In this document: piece by piece, positions 39,920 to 49,642 of the stretch | Numbering within the stretch: position 1 is the first letter of the stretch | How the letters are laid out: each line of letters starts with the position of its first letter | NCBI GenBank assembly: GCA_963802205.1 | Contig: CAWDHW010000005.1 | Location: 1-64,000, forward strand | Direction of reading: 5' to 3' | From: DYRB01 sp963802205 | Lineage (GTDB): Bacteria > Pseudomonadota > Gammaproteobacteria > Chromatiales > Chromatiaceae | DNA: 64,000 bases | Program-made: the position numbers and the translations under genes | The notes under the pieces: generated by a model | Databases searched by the model: none | Told to the model about the DNA's origin: nothing | What the model saw: the letters and a program-made list of their open reading frames with translations, nothing else

Positions 39920-40531
39920 ATGCCACGCTGCCTATTCGCCCGCGCAGTTCTTCTGCTTGCATTCCTTGCGCCCGCCGCGGCGAACGCCGAAGAACCGAAA
40001 AGCGCCTGGGACCGGTCCCTCAGCGCCCTCAATAGCACCACCACCTTCCCCCTGGGTTCGAAAGAGGAACAGGACAAAGGCTGGTTCCGCGGGGCCTGGG
40101 ACGGGGTGAAACGAGTCTGGACCGAGGGGCGGTCGGACCTCTATCTCTCTGGTTGGTATTGGCACACGCCCTGGGGCTTCAGCGCCGAGAAACGAGCCGA
40201 GTACAACGACTGGGGCCTGGGCGGTGGCTTCGGCCGTACCCTCACAGACGAGAATGGCAACCAAAGGCTGCTCTACGCAATGGTGGTCCAGGATTCATTC
40301 AAGCAACCGATGTACCTCGCGGGTTACGGCTGGCTCGCGCGCTGGAGACTTCCTGCAGACTTGCGTCTGGGTGCCGGCTATTCGATCACGATCGTCTCGA
40401 ACGGCGCGGCAACCGGTTATATCCCCTTCCCGGCGCCCGTCCCACTGCTGACCTTCGGCACCGAGACGACGTCGCTCGTCGCCACCTACATCAATTCGAT
40501 CGCGTATCTCTTCCTCAAGCTGACTTTCTAG
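39920..40531 (+). CDS. pagP: lipid A palmitoyltransferase PagP
   Basis: Outer-membrane enzyme that moves a palmitate chain from a phospholipid to lipid A, conferring resistance to cationic peptides in pathogens. The 203-residue precursor has a signal peptide (RCLFARAVLLLAFLAPAAANA). The eight-stranded barrel shows conserved features: LYLSGWYWHTPW with the catalytic His, the glycine-rich NDWGLGGGFGRTL, LYAMVVQDSFKQPMYLAGYG with the catalytic Asp-Ser pair, and YIPFPAPVPLLTFG. It ends in an aromatic residue (LKLTF), as outer-membrane proteins do. The ATG at 39920 gives the signal peptide. Homology is remote but the motif order matches E. coli PagP. Confidence 0.85.
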   Translation: MPRCLFARAVLLLAFLAPAAANAEEPKSAWDRSLSALNSTTTFPLGSKEEQDKGWFRGAWDGVKRVWTEGRSDLYLSGWYWHTPWGFSAEKRAEYNDWGLGGGFGRTLTDENGNQRLLYAMVVQDSFKQPMYLAGYGWLARWRLPADLRLGAGYSITIVSNGAATGYIPFPAPVPLLTFGTETTSLVATYINSIAYLFLKLTF

Positions 40532-40588
40532 CCGCTTTCATCCCGCAGTGCCGTCCCGCCTCGTCTCACGGAACGCCTTGGTCCCCAT

Positions 40589-43196
40589 TCAGCGGGCTTG
40601 GGGCGCGGGGCGGTACTCGTACCCGATCCGGTAGAAGGCGTCGGCGATGCGCCTGCCATTGCCGCCGTGCCCGGAGTTCGCCAGCGGCAGCGGATGAATC
40701 GCCGCGTCAAGCTCGCGAAAGTGGGGCGCCAGCCGTTCGGTCGCGAGCGCCTCCCGGCGCCGGCTGACCAGAACGAACGTGAGGCCACGAAACTGCTCCG
40801 GTGGGTCCCAGTGAGCGAACATCAGCGCGTTACCGGAGATCGCCTCGATCGTCGTCGCCTTCAGCGGCACCTGCCCTGCGGCGGCATACTCCGGGGTTCC
40901 GAAAAACGAAATCTCGCTCGCAATGTTGTACTTGTCCATTCCGACAATCACCGGCGCAACGCCGGTCTCGCGCGCGAGCCGGTCATGGATCGCATGGAGT
41001 TCGCGGGTCACTTGCGGCCAACCCATCGCCCGGGAAAACGACTTCGGGTACGGAACGCCTGGGATCCCGAGGACCATGTAGTAACTGAACGACGCATAGA
41101 TGACGAGCAGCCCGCCGATGACTCGGCCTGCCGTCAACCGCATGGCGGTACCGAGTCCAAACCTGCGCAGCGCATCCGCCCGCATGATCGCCCAACCGAG
41201 CAGCGGCAAGATTCCGAGCCAGATGGGCCCAGTCCAGTTGAGCCGTGGTAGATGCCTGAGAGCGCTCCATGCGAACACAGCCAGCGGGACAAGGACAACA
41301 CAGGCTACGAAGAGGCGGTTGCGGGCCTGCGCGTGGGCGGGCTCCGGAAACCGCCCGGGGTGCTCCGTCCAACGGCCGACGAACAGGAGGGGCAGGACCA
41401 CAAGCGGGAGGGGGGTCGCGACCAACAAAATGTTCATCAGCATGCGGTGCAAGCTGAACTGGGTGTCGTCGCCGAAGCGTTCGCCACCCTGGAACCTGAA
41501 CGATGCCCAGTCGTTCGCGTAGTTCCAGTAGATCACCGGGGCGAAAAGGATCACCGCGATCAAGACCGCCAGGTAGGGTTCCGGTCGGAGGAACCAGCCG
41601 CGTGCGCGCCGGTCAAGGATGCAGAACGCCAAGGCCGCGGGACCCAGGGTGGCAATGGTGTACTTGGAGAGCAGACCGAGCCCCAGCGCGATTCCGACGC
41701 CATACCAGGCACGGCCGTCGTTTCCGACGAGCGCCCGATGCAGGAAATACAGGGATGCCGCCCATGCCGCCGCAAGCGGTGCATCCGGGGTGGTCATCAA
41801 CCCCGCGGAGAAGAAGGTGTAGGGTATCGAAGCCGCGAGCGCCGCGGCCAATAGGGCGGCCGGGCGATCCACGAGACGGCGGGCAAGTCGGTAAACGAAT
41901 GCGACTACCACCATACCGCAGGCGAGCGAGACGATGCGAATGCTGGCCTCCCCGTGCCCGAAGAGGCCCTCGGCGAGCGCCATCAGCCAAGCCACCATCG
42001 GGGGATGGTCGAGATAGCCGAGATCGGGGCGAATCGAGTAGTTCCAGTAATAGGCCTCCTCAGGCGTCAGCGGGAACACCTTGAGGTACAGCAGGTGCAG
42101 CAGCAGTATGCTGCACAGTATCCCGACCGCCGCGACACTCCAGCGCAAGGCCGCGGATGGCCCGGGTTCCGGCCCGGGGCGCCTGTAGAAGCCATTGCCG
42201 ACCGTAGTCGCACTCCATGCGATGCCAACGCCCGCAATCGCGGCTATCCAGCCGGGCAGCCCATAAGCCAGCGCAGTCGCGACCGCGCCACCGCGCAGTC
42301 CCAACGCCACCACCGCTATGACCAAATGCCAACCGATCTGTGCGGCCGTCAAACGTCGTGCGGCATAAATCGTGCGAGGTCTCCGGGGACCGCAGCGCAC
42401 GGGCTGCGAGAAAGCCGAAGCCGCCCGTAACGAATCCCGACAGGTTCGACGCCCCCTGCGTCCAGTCCAATGCCAGGAGCACCAAGGTGGCGATGAGGTC
42501 AATCGCGATACCAATGGTCGCCGCAACCCAACGCGGCATTGCAGCCAACTCGCCCCCCGGAGGAGTGCCCATGCCCGACCGGAGTCGCGCGAACGCCTCG
42601 CGCGGCGAAGGCGTGCGTGCGTCTGCGACAGGCCCGGCGGACACCTCGGCGATGCGCAGGTCCGGACCGGCGGCGATCAGCACGGCGGGGAGATCCATCG
42701 GTAAGCCCAGCCCCAGCCGCCCGATCTGCAAAAGCCGATCGCATCGCAGTGCGTAACAAGCCGACCACGGGGCGCGCGTGTCCGCGACAGGCCAGAAGAT
42801 CAGTCGCGCAAGCCACGACTTAATCCTGCGCCAGACCATCGCCGAACCTCTGCCGGGCAATTCATAATCCGGCACCGCAACCGCGACGTCGTGCGTACCA
42901 TCGAAGATTGGCGCGATCAGCGCCGGTAGCGTCGCTGCGGAAAAGCCGGATGTCGGGTCGATGAAGGCTACAACCGCCACCGGTGCCTTGCCGAGGGCCA
43001 GAGCGATCGCCTCTTCGACCGCTGCCGGCGGCGCCTGCGGGTCGAGAACCAGCACCTCGGCCGACATTCCCGACTCCCGGGCACAACCGAGCAACCCGTC
43101 GCCGAGGGACTGGCGCTCGGCGATACTACCGCGCCCCCAGACGATCGCCAGCACAGACCGTTCAGCGGCGTCGCCGTTCACAATCGGTCCCCGCAT
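40589..43196 (-). pseudogene. GT2-GtrA-GT39 multidomain glycosyltransferase (ArnT/DPM-like fusion), one apparent frameshift
   Basis: Joined product of about 868 residues in three parts. Residues 1-205 resemble a GT2 polyprenyl-phosphate sugar synthase (VVAFIDPTSGFSAATLPALI, VAVAVPDYELPGRGSAMVWR), although the nucleotide site is degenerate. Residues about 215-330 form a GtrA-like four-helix flippase domain (AATIGIAIDLIATLVLLALD ... IAWSATTVGNGFYRR). Residues 350-868 are a GT39/ArnT-like GT-C enzyme with PLTPEEAYYWNYSIRPDLGY, LDHPPMVAWLMAL and GLGLLSKYTIAT. It would make, flip and transfer a lipid-linked sugar at the periplasmic face, probably to lipid A, LPS or protein. The frame breaks in a CCCC run near 42386; one extra C explains it. 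The ATG at 43196 is chosen. It lies next to pagP, consistent with an LPS-modifying role. Confidence 0.78.
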
Positions 43197-43352
43197 TCTG
43201 AGCGGTAGGGATAAGGGATAGGAAATGCACGCTTGTAGCGTTTTCAGCCACACGCAGCAACCCTGCCACGAACCATGTGCATTGCCGACAAAGAACTTCG
43301 CGATTACCGCCTGGCGATAGAACCGCAAATCCGGTACTCGCCGGACATATCC

Positions 43353-44084
43353 TCATCCAATATCCATTGGCCGTTCGCGAACCAGCCCCTTTTTCTTGAG
43401 CATGCGAATCGCCAGGTAGCCGCCGGCGAGCATGATACCAATCGCGATTACCAACACCCAGCGCCCCTGCGACATTCCCCCTTCCAGGCTGCGGGTATAG
43501 GTCTGGATCAACAAAAGCACCGCCAGAACGGCAAAGACTGTATTGTACTCCTTGATCAGAACGCGCTGCCAATTGAAGCGCATGGCGGCAACGGACGCGC
43601 TGAATCCCTTCCATTTCGGCAGCCAACGGTTCACGCGATCCCGATAGGCGGCATACTGATCGCCAAACTGACGGGACAGGTAGTCCTCTTCGGCGGCGAC
43701 GATGGCGATATAGATAAAAACCACCAGGGGTACGCCGACAGCAATCAGCCACCCTTGGCCAAGCACGAAAAGAAATCCGCTGGCCATGAGGATATTGCCC
43801 AGGTAGAGGGGGTTACGGCAATGTGCGAAGACCCCGCCCTGGACCAGGCCCTCGGCATAGACCTGCCCATCGCGACCGCCTCTGCGAATGTATTCGTAGC
43901 CAATGGTGATCACCCTCAGACCCTGTCCGGCGAGAATCAGGGCAATGCCGAAGAGATCGACCAGCCAGTCCATCGCCGCGTTGCCAAAGCTGTATTGCGG
44001 TCTGGCGAGCAGCACGGCACATACCATGACCACGGGAAAGATCGCATTACGGAAGCGAAAGAAGAACTGCCCGACTGCGATCAT
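43353..44084 (-). CDS. isoprenylcysteine carboxyl methyltransferase (ICMT)-like membrane methyltransferase
   Basis: Integral membrane protein of 243 residues with about six hydrophobic helices. The SAM-binding C-terminal signature of the ICMT/PEMT superfamily is visible: QGGVFAHCRNPLYLGNILMA followed by AIVAAEEDYLSRQFGDQYAAY (the R-N-P-x-Y and E-E-x-x-L pattern). Bacterial members methylate lipids or small molecules; the substrate here is unknown. The ATG at 44084 overlaps the cmoA-like stop by 4 bp (ATGA), so the two methyltransferases are translationally coupled. Base composition is clearly less GC-rich than in the surrounding chromosome. Confidence 0.82.
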   Translation of the reverse strand: MIAVGQFFFRFRNAIFPVVMVCAVLLARPQYSFGNAAMDWLVDLFGIALILAGQGLRVITIGYEYIRRGGRDGQVYAEGLVQGGVFAHCRNPLYLGNILMASGFLFVLGQGWLIAVGVPLVVFIYIAIVAAEEDYLSRQFGDQYAAYRDRVNRWLPKWKGFSASVAAMRFNWQRVLIKEYNTVFAVLAVLLLIQTYTRSLEGGMSQGRWVLVIAIGIMLAGGYLAIRMLKKKGLVRERPMDIG

Positions 44085-44833
44085 GGCCCCTTCACTCCGA
44101 TGATCCCGCAGAAGTTGTACCATTTGAAAAATATATCCGTCTGATTGAATCCGTTACGCCCCAGCAACTCGAAGTTCTCATCCACACGGTAGGGGATGAG
44201 AACATTCTCCAGCGCCTCGCGCTTATGGGCGATATCGGTTTCGCTGTAACCGTTACGCCGTTTCATCTCATAGTAGAGTTCAATGAAGGTTCGATTAAAC
44301 AGCGAGTCGTTCCCAAGCACCTTTTCTACGAGTATCAAACAGCCGTTCGGATTCATCCCGCGATTAATGCTTTGGATGAGGGAATCGCGCCGCAGCGGCC
44401 TGACGAACTGCAACGTCAGGTTCAGCACGACGACCGAGGCGTTCTCCACCTCGACGCCATTGTTGAGATCTGCCTCCACGAGCGTCAGGTGGTCGGCCCC
44501 AATATGCCGGGACAAGCGCTTGCGCGCACGTTCGAGCATGGGTGGAGAATAATCCATGCCGACGAATTCAACGGGGACCGGTATGGCGCCCACCAGTGTC
44601 TCCAGGGTAATCCCGGTCGAGCAGCCCAGGTCATAGACACGCGTACCTGGTTCGGCGAAGGTCGCGGCAAGCTCACCGATCATCCGCTGCAACTCGCGGT
44701 ACTCGGGGATACTGCGATCGAGCATGTCGTCGAAGACAGCGGCCGTCGCCTCACCGAAATCGAAGTCCCCGATCGGTTCGTGGAATGGCGGACTCCCGCG
44801 CTCGGCAGGGGTGATGTCCCCGGTATGACTCAC
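44081..44833 (-). CDS. cmoA: carboxy-S-adenosyl-L-methionine synthase CmoA or CmoA-like methyltransferase
   Basis: Class I SAM-dependent fold of 250 residues. True CmoA makes carboxy-SAM from prephenate and SAM, used by CmoB for wobble-uridine modification in tRNA. It shows IGDFDFGEATAAVFDDMLDR, VYDLGCSTGITLETL (motif I), VEFVGMDYSPPMLERARKRL, VVVLNLTLQFVRP, GCLILVEKVLG and RNGYSETDIAHKREALENVL, closely following CmoA. The Arg of the KRxxLENV segment, a candidate carboxylate-binding residue, is kept. No cmoB is adjacent; the coupled partner is an ICMT-like enzyme, so a diverged paralogue with another role is possible. The start is GTG at 44833 with a near-perfect GGAGGTG site 5-7 nt upstream. 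Confidence 0.78.
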   Translation of the reverse strand: MSHTGDITPAERGSPPFHEPIGDFDFGEATAAVFDDMLDRSIPEYRELQRMIGELAATFAEPGTRVYDLGCSTGITLETLVGAIPVPVEFVGMDYSPPMLERARKRLSRHIGADHLTLVEADLNNGVEVENASVVVLNLTLQFVRPLRRDSLIQSINRGMNPNGCLILVEKVLGNDSLFNRTFIELYYEMKRRNGYSETDIAHKREALENVLIPYRVDENFELLGRNGFNQTDIFFKWYNFCGIIGVKGP

Positions 44834-45117
44834 AAACACCTCCTCAGCATCGCTCGTTTCAAAATTACGGGAATTGTACCCTGGCAAGCGCGAAGGGTAC
44901 CAGCAACAGCGACCGGCCTGGATGTCATCGATCGACACCGGCCCCTGATCCAATCAGGCCATGCAGCACGCCTGGGTGAGCAGGCACTCGATCCCATCGT
45001 CCAGGCGGCCCGGCCATATACGTTGCCCTTCTCCGGGCGTTACTATTCGGCCCAAGCCCCGCCCTCCCAGCCTCTCTCGCCCACCCCACCCGCGCCCCTG
45101 CGCGAGGAGCGACTGTG

Positions 45118-45963
45118 ATGACCTACGCCACCTATGTCGTCGTCAACGGCCTGGTCTTTCCGGAGGCCCCCCGCTGGCACCTCGGTCATTTTTGGTTCAC
45201 CGATCAGTTCACCGGGCGGGTGATGCGCCTGTCCCTGGAAGGCTGCCTTGAGACCATCGCCACCCTCCCCGACCACGTCGGCGGCTTGGGCTGGCTCCCG
45301 GACGGGACCCTCCTCGCGGTGGGCATGACGAAGCGCCGGGTGCACCAGTTGTGCCCGAACGGCTTCGCGCCCTACGCCGACCTCTCCGGCCTGGCCGCCT
45401 TTCACTGCAATGACCTGCTGGTGGATGCCGGGGGTGGGGCCTATGTGGGCAACTTTGGATTCGACCTGGGCGGCGGGGCCCCGACGGTCTCCACCAAGCT
45501 GATCCGCATCGGCCCCAACCGCCAGGCCTGGCCAGTGGGCGGACCCCTGATTTTCCCCAACGGGATGGCCCTGGGCCCGGAGGGAGACACCCTGTTGGTG
45601 GCCGAGACGTTCGGGCATCGCGTTTCGTCCTTCCGCGTTGCACCGGATGGCGAGCTGAGCGACCACCGCACCTGGGCCGACCTGGGGGCCGCAACCCCTG
45701 ACGGGATCTGCCTGGACGCCGAGGGGGCCCTGTGGGTGGCAAGCCCCCTGACCCGGGAATTGATGCGGGTGCGCCAGGGGGGCGAGGTCATCGACCGCGT
45801 CAAGACCTTCGGTGCCCCTTACGCTTGCATGCTGGGCGGGCCGGACCGGCGCATCCTGTACGCCTGCACCGCGGAAACCCACGACCCCCAGGCGGCGACG
45901 GCCAATCCCAACGGCCGCATCGAGGTGGTCAACGTCGTCGTACCCGGGGTCGGGATGCCCTAG
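45118..45963 (+). CDS. SMP-30/gluconolactonase/LRE family protein
   Basis: Six-bladed beta-propeller of the SMP-30/gluconolactonase family, 281 residues, which hydrolyses sugar lactones or other esters using a central divalent metal. Metal and substrate motifs include GLVFPEAPRWHLGHFWFTDQ (Glu ligand), HCNDLLVDAGGGAYVGNFGF (Asn ligand), FPNGMALGPEGDTLLVAETF (Asn ligand) and TPDGICLDAEGALWVASP (Asp ligand). The ATG at 45118 has GAGGAG 8-12 nt upstream. It is 4 bp from the GH63 gene and probably cotranscribed with it, suggesting sugar metabolism. Substrate unknown. Confidence 0.88.
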   Translation: MTYATYVVVNGLVFPEAPRWHLGHFWFTDQFTGRVMRLSLEGCLETIATLPDHVGGLGWLPDGTLLAVGMTKRRVHQLCPNGFAPYADLSGLAAFHCNDLLVDAGGGAYVGNFGFDLGGGAPTVSTKLIRIGPNRQAWPVGGPLIFPNGMALGPEGDTLLVAETFGHRVSSFRVAPDGELSDHRTWADLGAATPDGICLDAEGALWVASPLTRELMRVRQGGEVIDRVKTFGAPYACMLGGPDRRILYACTAETHDPQAATANPNGRIEVVNVVVPGVGMP

Positions 45964-45967
45964 CCCC

Positions 45968-48700
45968 ATGCCCACCATCAAGCACGATGCGCCCCAGAAC
46001 GCCGAGCGCGCTCGCCTGGAGCAACAGCGCCGCGGCGAGGCGGATTGGCGCCTGTGGGGGCCCTATCTTGCGGAGCGGGCCTGGGGCACGGTGCGCGAGG
46101 ACTACAGCGCCGACGGCGAGGCCTGGGACTACTTCGGCTACGACCAGGCCCGCGCCAGGGCCTACCGCTGGAGCGAGGACGGGCTCGGGGGAATCTGCGA
46201 CAGCGGCCAGCGCTTGTGCCTGGCGCTGGCCCTATGGAACGGGAACGACCCCTATCTCAAGGAACGCGCCTTTGGGCTGACCAGCCGCCAGGGCAACCAT
46301 GGCGAGGACGTGAAGGAGTGCTATTTCTACCGGGACGCCACCCCCAGCCACAGCTACCTGCGCTACCTCTACAAGTACCCCCAGGCGTCCTTCCCATACG
46401 CCAGGCTGATCGACGAGAACGCGCGACGCCGGCGCACCGACCCGCCCTTCGGACTCATTGACTCCGGGATCTTTGCGGACAGCCGCTACTGGGATCTGGA
46501 GGTCTTCTACTCCAAGGCGACCCCCGAGGAGGTCCATGTCCGCATCTACCTGCACAACCGCGGGCCGGACACTGCGACGGTCCACCTGCTGCCGACGCTC
46601 TGGTTTCGCAACACCTGGTCCTGGGGCCGTGACCGCGAGCGCCCCAGCCTGACGGCCGAGACGCCACCTGAGGGGGCCGACTGGGCGGTGCGGGCGGAGC
46701 ACCCGGAGTTGGGGACCTATCGTCTCTACGGCGCACAACCGGCGACACCCCTGTTCACGGAAAACGAGTCCAACGTCCAGCGCCTCTGGGGTAGCCCCAA
46801 CGCCGGGCCCTATGTCAAGGACGCCTTCCACCGCCGGGTGGTCGAGGGCGACGCGGGTGCGGTGAATCCTGGCCTCACCGGGACCAAATTCGCCGCCTGG
46901 TCACGCTGGGAGGTCGCCCCTGGCGAGCACGCCCAAGTCGATCTGGTCCTGACCCTCTCACCCTTGGAGCGCCCCTTCGCCCGCAGCGAGCGGACCCTGT
47001 CCGCCCGCCAATCCGAGGCGACGGTCTTCTACGACGACCTGCTCCCGGAGGCCAACCCGGGCGACCATCTCATCCTGAGACAAGCCCTGGCCGGGATGAT
47101 CTGGTCCAAGCAGTTCTACCACTATGATGTCGAGCGCTGGCTCTTCGGCGATCGGGTCTCCCCGCCGGAGCGCCGCCGTCAGGGGCGCAATCGTCACTGG
47201 CGCCACCTCAAGGCCGAGGACATCCTGTCCATGCCCGACACCTGGGAGTACCCCTGGTTCGCCGCCTGGGACCTGGCCTTTCACTGCGCCGCCCTGGCCC
47301 TGGTGGACCTGGACTTTGCCAAGAATCAGATCGAGCTCATGGTCTCCGACCGCTACCTCCACCCCAACGGCCAGATCCCCGCCTACGAGTGGTCCTTCGG
47401 CGAGGCCAACCCCCCGGTCCATGCCATGGGGGCACTCAAGGTCTTCCGCGCCGAGCGGGTTCAGCGGGGGGCCGGGGACCTCGACTTTCTGGAGCGGGCC
47501 TTCCACAAGCTCCTGCTCAACTTTACCTGGTGGATCAACCGCAAGGACGCCGAGGGCAACAATCTGTTCGAGGGCGGCTTCTTAGGACTCGACAACATCT
47601 CCGTCTACGACCGCTCCCGCCCACTACCCGCAGGGTTCAGCCTCAAACAGGCGGACGCCACCGGCTGGATGGCCATGTTCTCGCTCAACATGACCGTCAT
47701 GGCCCTTGAGCTGTGTGCCAAGGACCCTGCCTTCGAGGACATGGCCATCCACTGCTACAAGCAGTTCCTGGCCATAGCCCGGGCCATTGCCGGCAGCGAC
47801 GAGAGCGGTACCCCATCGCTGTGGGACGCCCAGGCCGGCTTCTTCAAAGACCTGCTGGCGAGCACCGACGGGACCTATCGACGCATCGATGTCTACTCCT
47901 GGGTCGGGATCATCCCGCTGTTCGCCACCGAGGTCCTGGACCGGCGCCTGCTGGCCAGGGCCCCGCGCTTCCTGGCCCTGATGGACGCCCACAAGGGCGG
48001 ACGCTTCCAGGGCAGTACCGTTTGCGCCAGCCCGGAGGTAGAGAATGCCCGCGGCGAGCGTCTCCTGGCCCTGGTAGAGCCGGCCCTGCTGCCCCGCATC
48101 CTGGCCCGCCTGTTGGATGAGGCCCAATTCCTCTCACTCTATGGCGTCCGCAGCGTCAGCCGCCTCCACGCCACCAACAACGACCTCGGCACTATCCCCG
48201 GGATCGGTCATGCCCTGTTGCAGTACGTCCCCGGCGAAGCGGAATCGGCGCTGTTCGGCGGCAACTCCAACTGGCGCGGCCCGGTCTGGCTGCCGACCAA
48301 CTACGCCCTGATCCAGGCCCTGGAGAAGTACCACCGCTTTCTCGGTCCCGGCTATCGGGTCCCGGTCCCCTGCCTGGGGGGCGAGGAACACGACCTGGGA
48401 CAGATTGCCACCCTGATTGCCGAGCGCCTGGTCAACCTCTACCGCCGGGACCAACACCAAGCCGTACCGGCCCTGCGCCGGGACGCGCCCTTCCAGAACG
48501 ACCCCCTGTGGAAGGACCTCTACTTCTTCTATGAATATTTCCACGCCGAGACCGGCCAGGGCTTGGGTGCTGCCCACCAGACCGGCTGGACCGGGCTCCT
48601 GGCCAATCTGGTCATGCGTCGCTACCAGAAGGACATCAGCCCCTGGAGCGGGCTAGACGCCGGCACCCAAGCCCCTGCGCGTATCGAGGACTTGGCTTGA
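45968..48700 (+). CDS. GH63-family glucosidase (MGH1-type glycoside hydrolase)
   Basis: Large (alpha/alpha)6-barrel glycosidase of 910 residues with no signal peptide. The N-terminal beta-sandwich covers roughly residues 60-330 (DYFGYDQARARAYRWSEDGL, RQGNHGEDVKECYFYRDATP). The catalytic barrel includes EYPWFAAWDLAFHCAALALV, whose Asp is the likely general acid, GQIPAYEWSFGEANPPVHAM, and NSNWRGPVWLPTNYALIQAL, the GH63 R-G-P-x-W signature. Bacterial relatives cleave alpha-glucosides such as glucosylglycerate or glycogen-derived oligosaccharides. Its place beside glycogen genes suggests intracellular alpha-glucan or compatible-solute turnover. It starts 4 bp after the SMP-30-like gene. Confidence 0.88.
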   Translation: MPTIKHDAPQNAERARLEQQRRGEADWRLWGPYLAERAWGTVREDYSADGEAWDYFGYDQARARAYRWSEDGLGGICDSGQRLCLALALWNGNDPYLKERAFGLTSRQGNHGEDVKECYFYRDATPSHSYLRYLYKYPQASFPYARLIDENARRRRTDPPFGLIDSGIFADSRYWDLEVFYSKATPEEVHVRIYLHNRGPDTATVHLLPTLWFRNTWSWGRDRERPSLTAETPPEGADWAVRAEHPELGTYRLYGAQPATPLFTENESNVQRLWGSPNAGPYVKDAFHRRVVEGDAGAVNPGLTGTKFAAWSRWEVAPGEHAQVDLVLTLSPLERPFARSERTLSARQSEATVFYDDLLPEANPGDHLILRQALAGMIWSKQFYHYDVERWLFGDRVSPPERRRQGRNRHWRHLKAEDILSMPDTWEYPWFAAWDLAFHCAALALVDLDFAKNQIELMVSDRYLHPNGQIPAYEWSFGEANPPVHAMGALKVFRAERVQRGAGDLDFLERAFHKLLLNFTWWINRKDAEGNNLFEGGFLGLDNISVYDRSRPLPAGFSLKQADATGWMAMFSLNMTVMALELCAKDPAFEDMAIHCYKQFLAIARAIAGSDESGTPSLWDAQAGFFKDLLASTDGTYRRIDVYSWVGIIPLFATEVLDRRLLARAPRFLALMDAHKGGRFQGSTVCASPEVENARGERLLALVEPALLPRILARLLDEAQFLSLYGVRSVSRLHATNNDLGTIPGIGHALLQYVPGEAESALFGGNSNWRGPVWLPTNYALIQALEKYHRFLGPGYRVPVPCLGGEEHDLGQIATLIAERLVNLYRRDQHQAVPALRRDAPFQNDPLWKDLYFFYEYFHAETGQGLGAAHQTGWTGLLANLVMRRYQKDISPWSGLDAGTQAPARIEDLA

Positions 48701-48868
48701 GGGGTTGCCGATGGCCAATCCTTAACAGGAGCGCTTGGGCCCATTGGGAGGTAGGCGGCTCACCAGTCTCAGGGCGGCGAAGTCCATCGGAGTCCGCCCG
48801 CTCCTGCCGACCGTAAGCAACAAGGTCGAATTCATGGCAGTCCCCGCCAGCCGATCTGCCGGCGGACC

Positions 48869-49432
48869 CTACGGCAGGATGCGGATGGGTGTCCCGTCGC
48901 GCACGGCGACCCAGATCTCGTCCATCTCCGCGTTCTTCACGGCGATGCAGCCGTTGGTCCAGTCGCGGTTGTCGTATTCCGCGAGGATGCGCGGTGAGTC
49001 GATGTAGTTGGGCCGGCCGTGGATCATGATCAGCCCGCCCGGGTCCACACCCTTAGCCTGCGCCACGAGCTTGTCTTCGGCGTTGGGATAGGAGATATGG
49101 AGGGACTTGTGGAACATGCTCCGCGGATTGCGGTAATCGAGGACGTAGTCGCCCTCGGGGGTACGCTCGTCTCCCTGACGCTCTTTATGTCCATAGGGGT
49201 TGTCGCCCAGGTTGACGCGGTACTCGCGCACCACCTGACCCGCCTTGAGCAGTTGCAGCTTGCGCTCGGACTTCTTGACCAGGACTTGGTCGGCGCTCAG
49301 GGCCGGCGGCTCCGGGGGCTTGGTGGCGCACCCGTGCATCGCCAGCACGACGCCAAGACTGAGTAACACCAGCGCCAGGCCGCCCATCCGTCCAGGGAAC
49401 CGGACCTCGCCGAGAACACAAGTGGGAATCAT
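48869..49432 (-). CDS. L,D-transpeptidase (YkuD) lipoprotein
   Basis: Periplasmic YkuD-domain enzyme of 187 residues that forms 3-3 crosslinks or attaches proteins to peptidoglycan through a catalytic Cys. The N-terminus has a hydrophobic segment ending in LAMHGC, a plausible lipobox. The YkuD domain runs from VLVKKSERKLQLLKAGQVVR with catalytic motifs LIMIHGRPN (His) and DWTNGCIAVKN (Cys in S/T-x-G-C). The terminal Arg of SxGCxR is replaced by Ile/Ala. The ATG at 49432 follows GGAGG. It is transcribed divergently from glgB and interrupts the two halves of the glucan block. Confidence 0.88.
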   Translation of the reverse strand: MIPTCVLGEVRFPGRMGGLALVLLSLGVVLAMHGCATKPPEPPALSADQVLVKKSERKLQLLKAGQVVREYRVNLGDNPYGHKERQGDERTPEGDYVLDYRNPRSMFHKSLHISYPNAEDKLVAQAKGVDPGGLIMIHGRPNYIDSPRILAEYDNRDWTNGCIAVKNAEMDEIWVAVRDGTPIRILP

Positions 49433-49642
49433 GGATCTAGCCTCCGAGCCCCACGGGGCCGCTGTGGTAGGTGAAGTCTTTCCGTAGGAAGTTTATCCAA
49501 GGCTATCATCCAGCGCTAGATTGACTGTGTGACCGGCAAGCCACTGCCAAGAGAAACCAGGCCGGCCTTGGGATTTTGTGTGATCATGATGGGTGACCGA
49601 CCCGTCCCAGCCGTAATCCACACGGGAAAGAGGTACCAGCGG

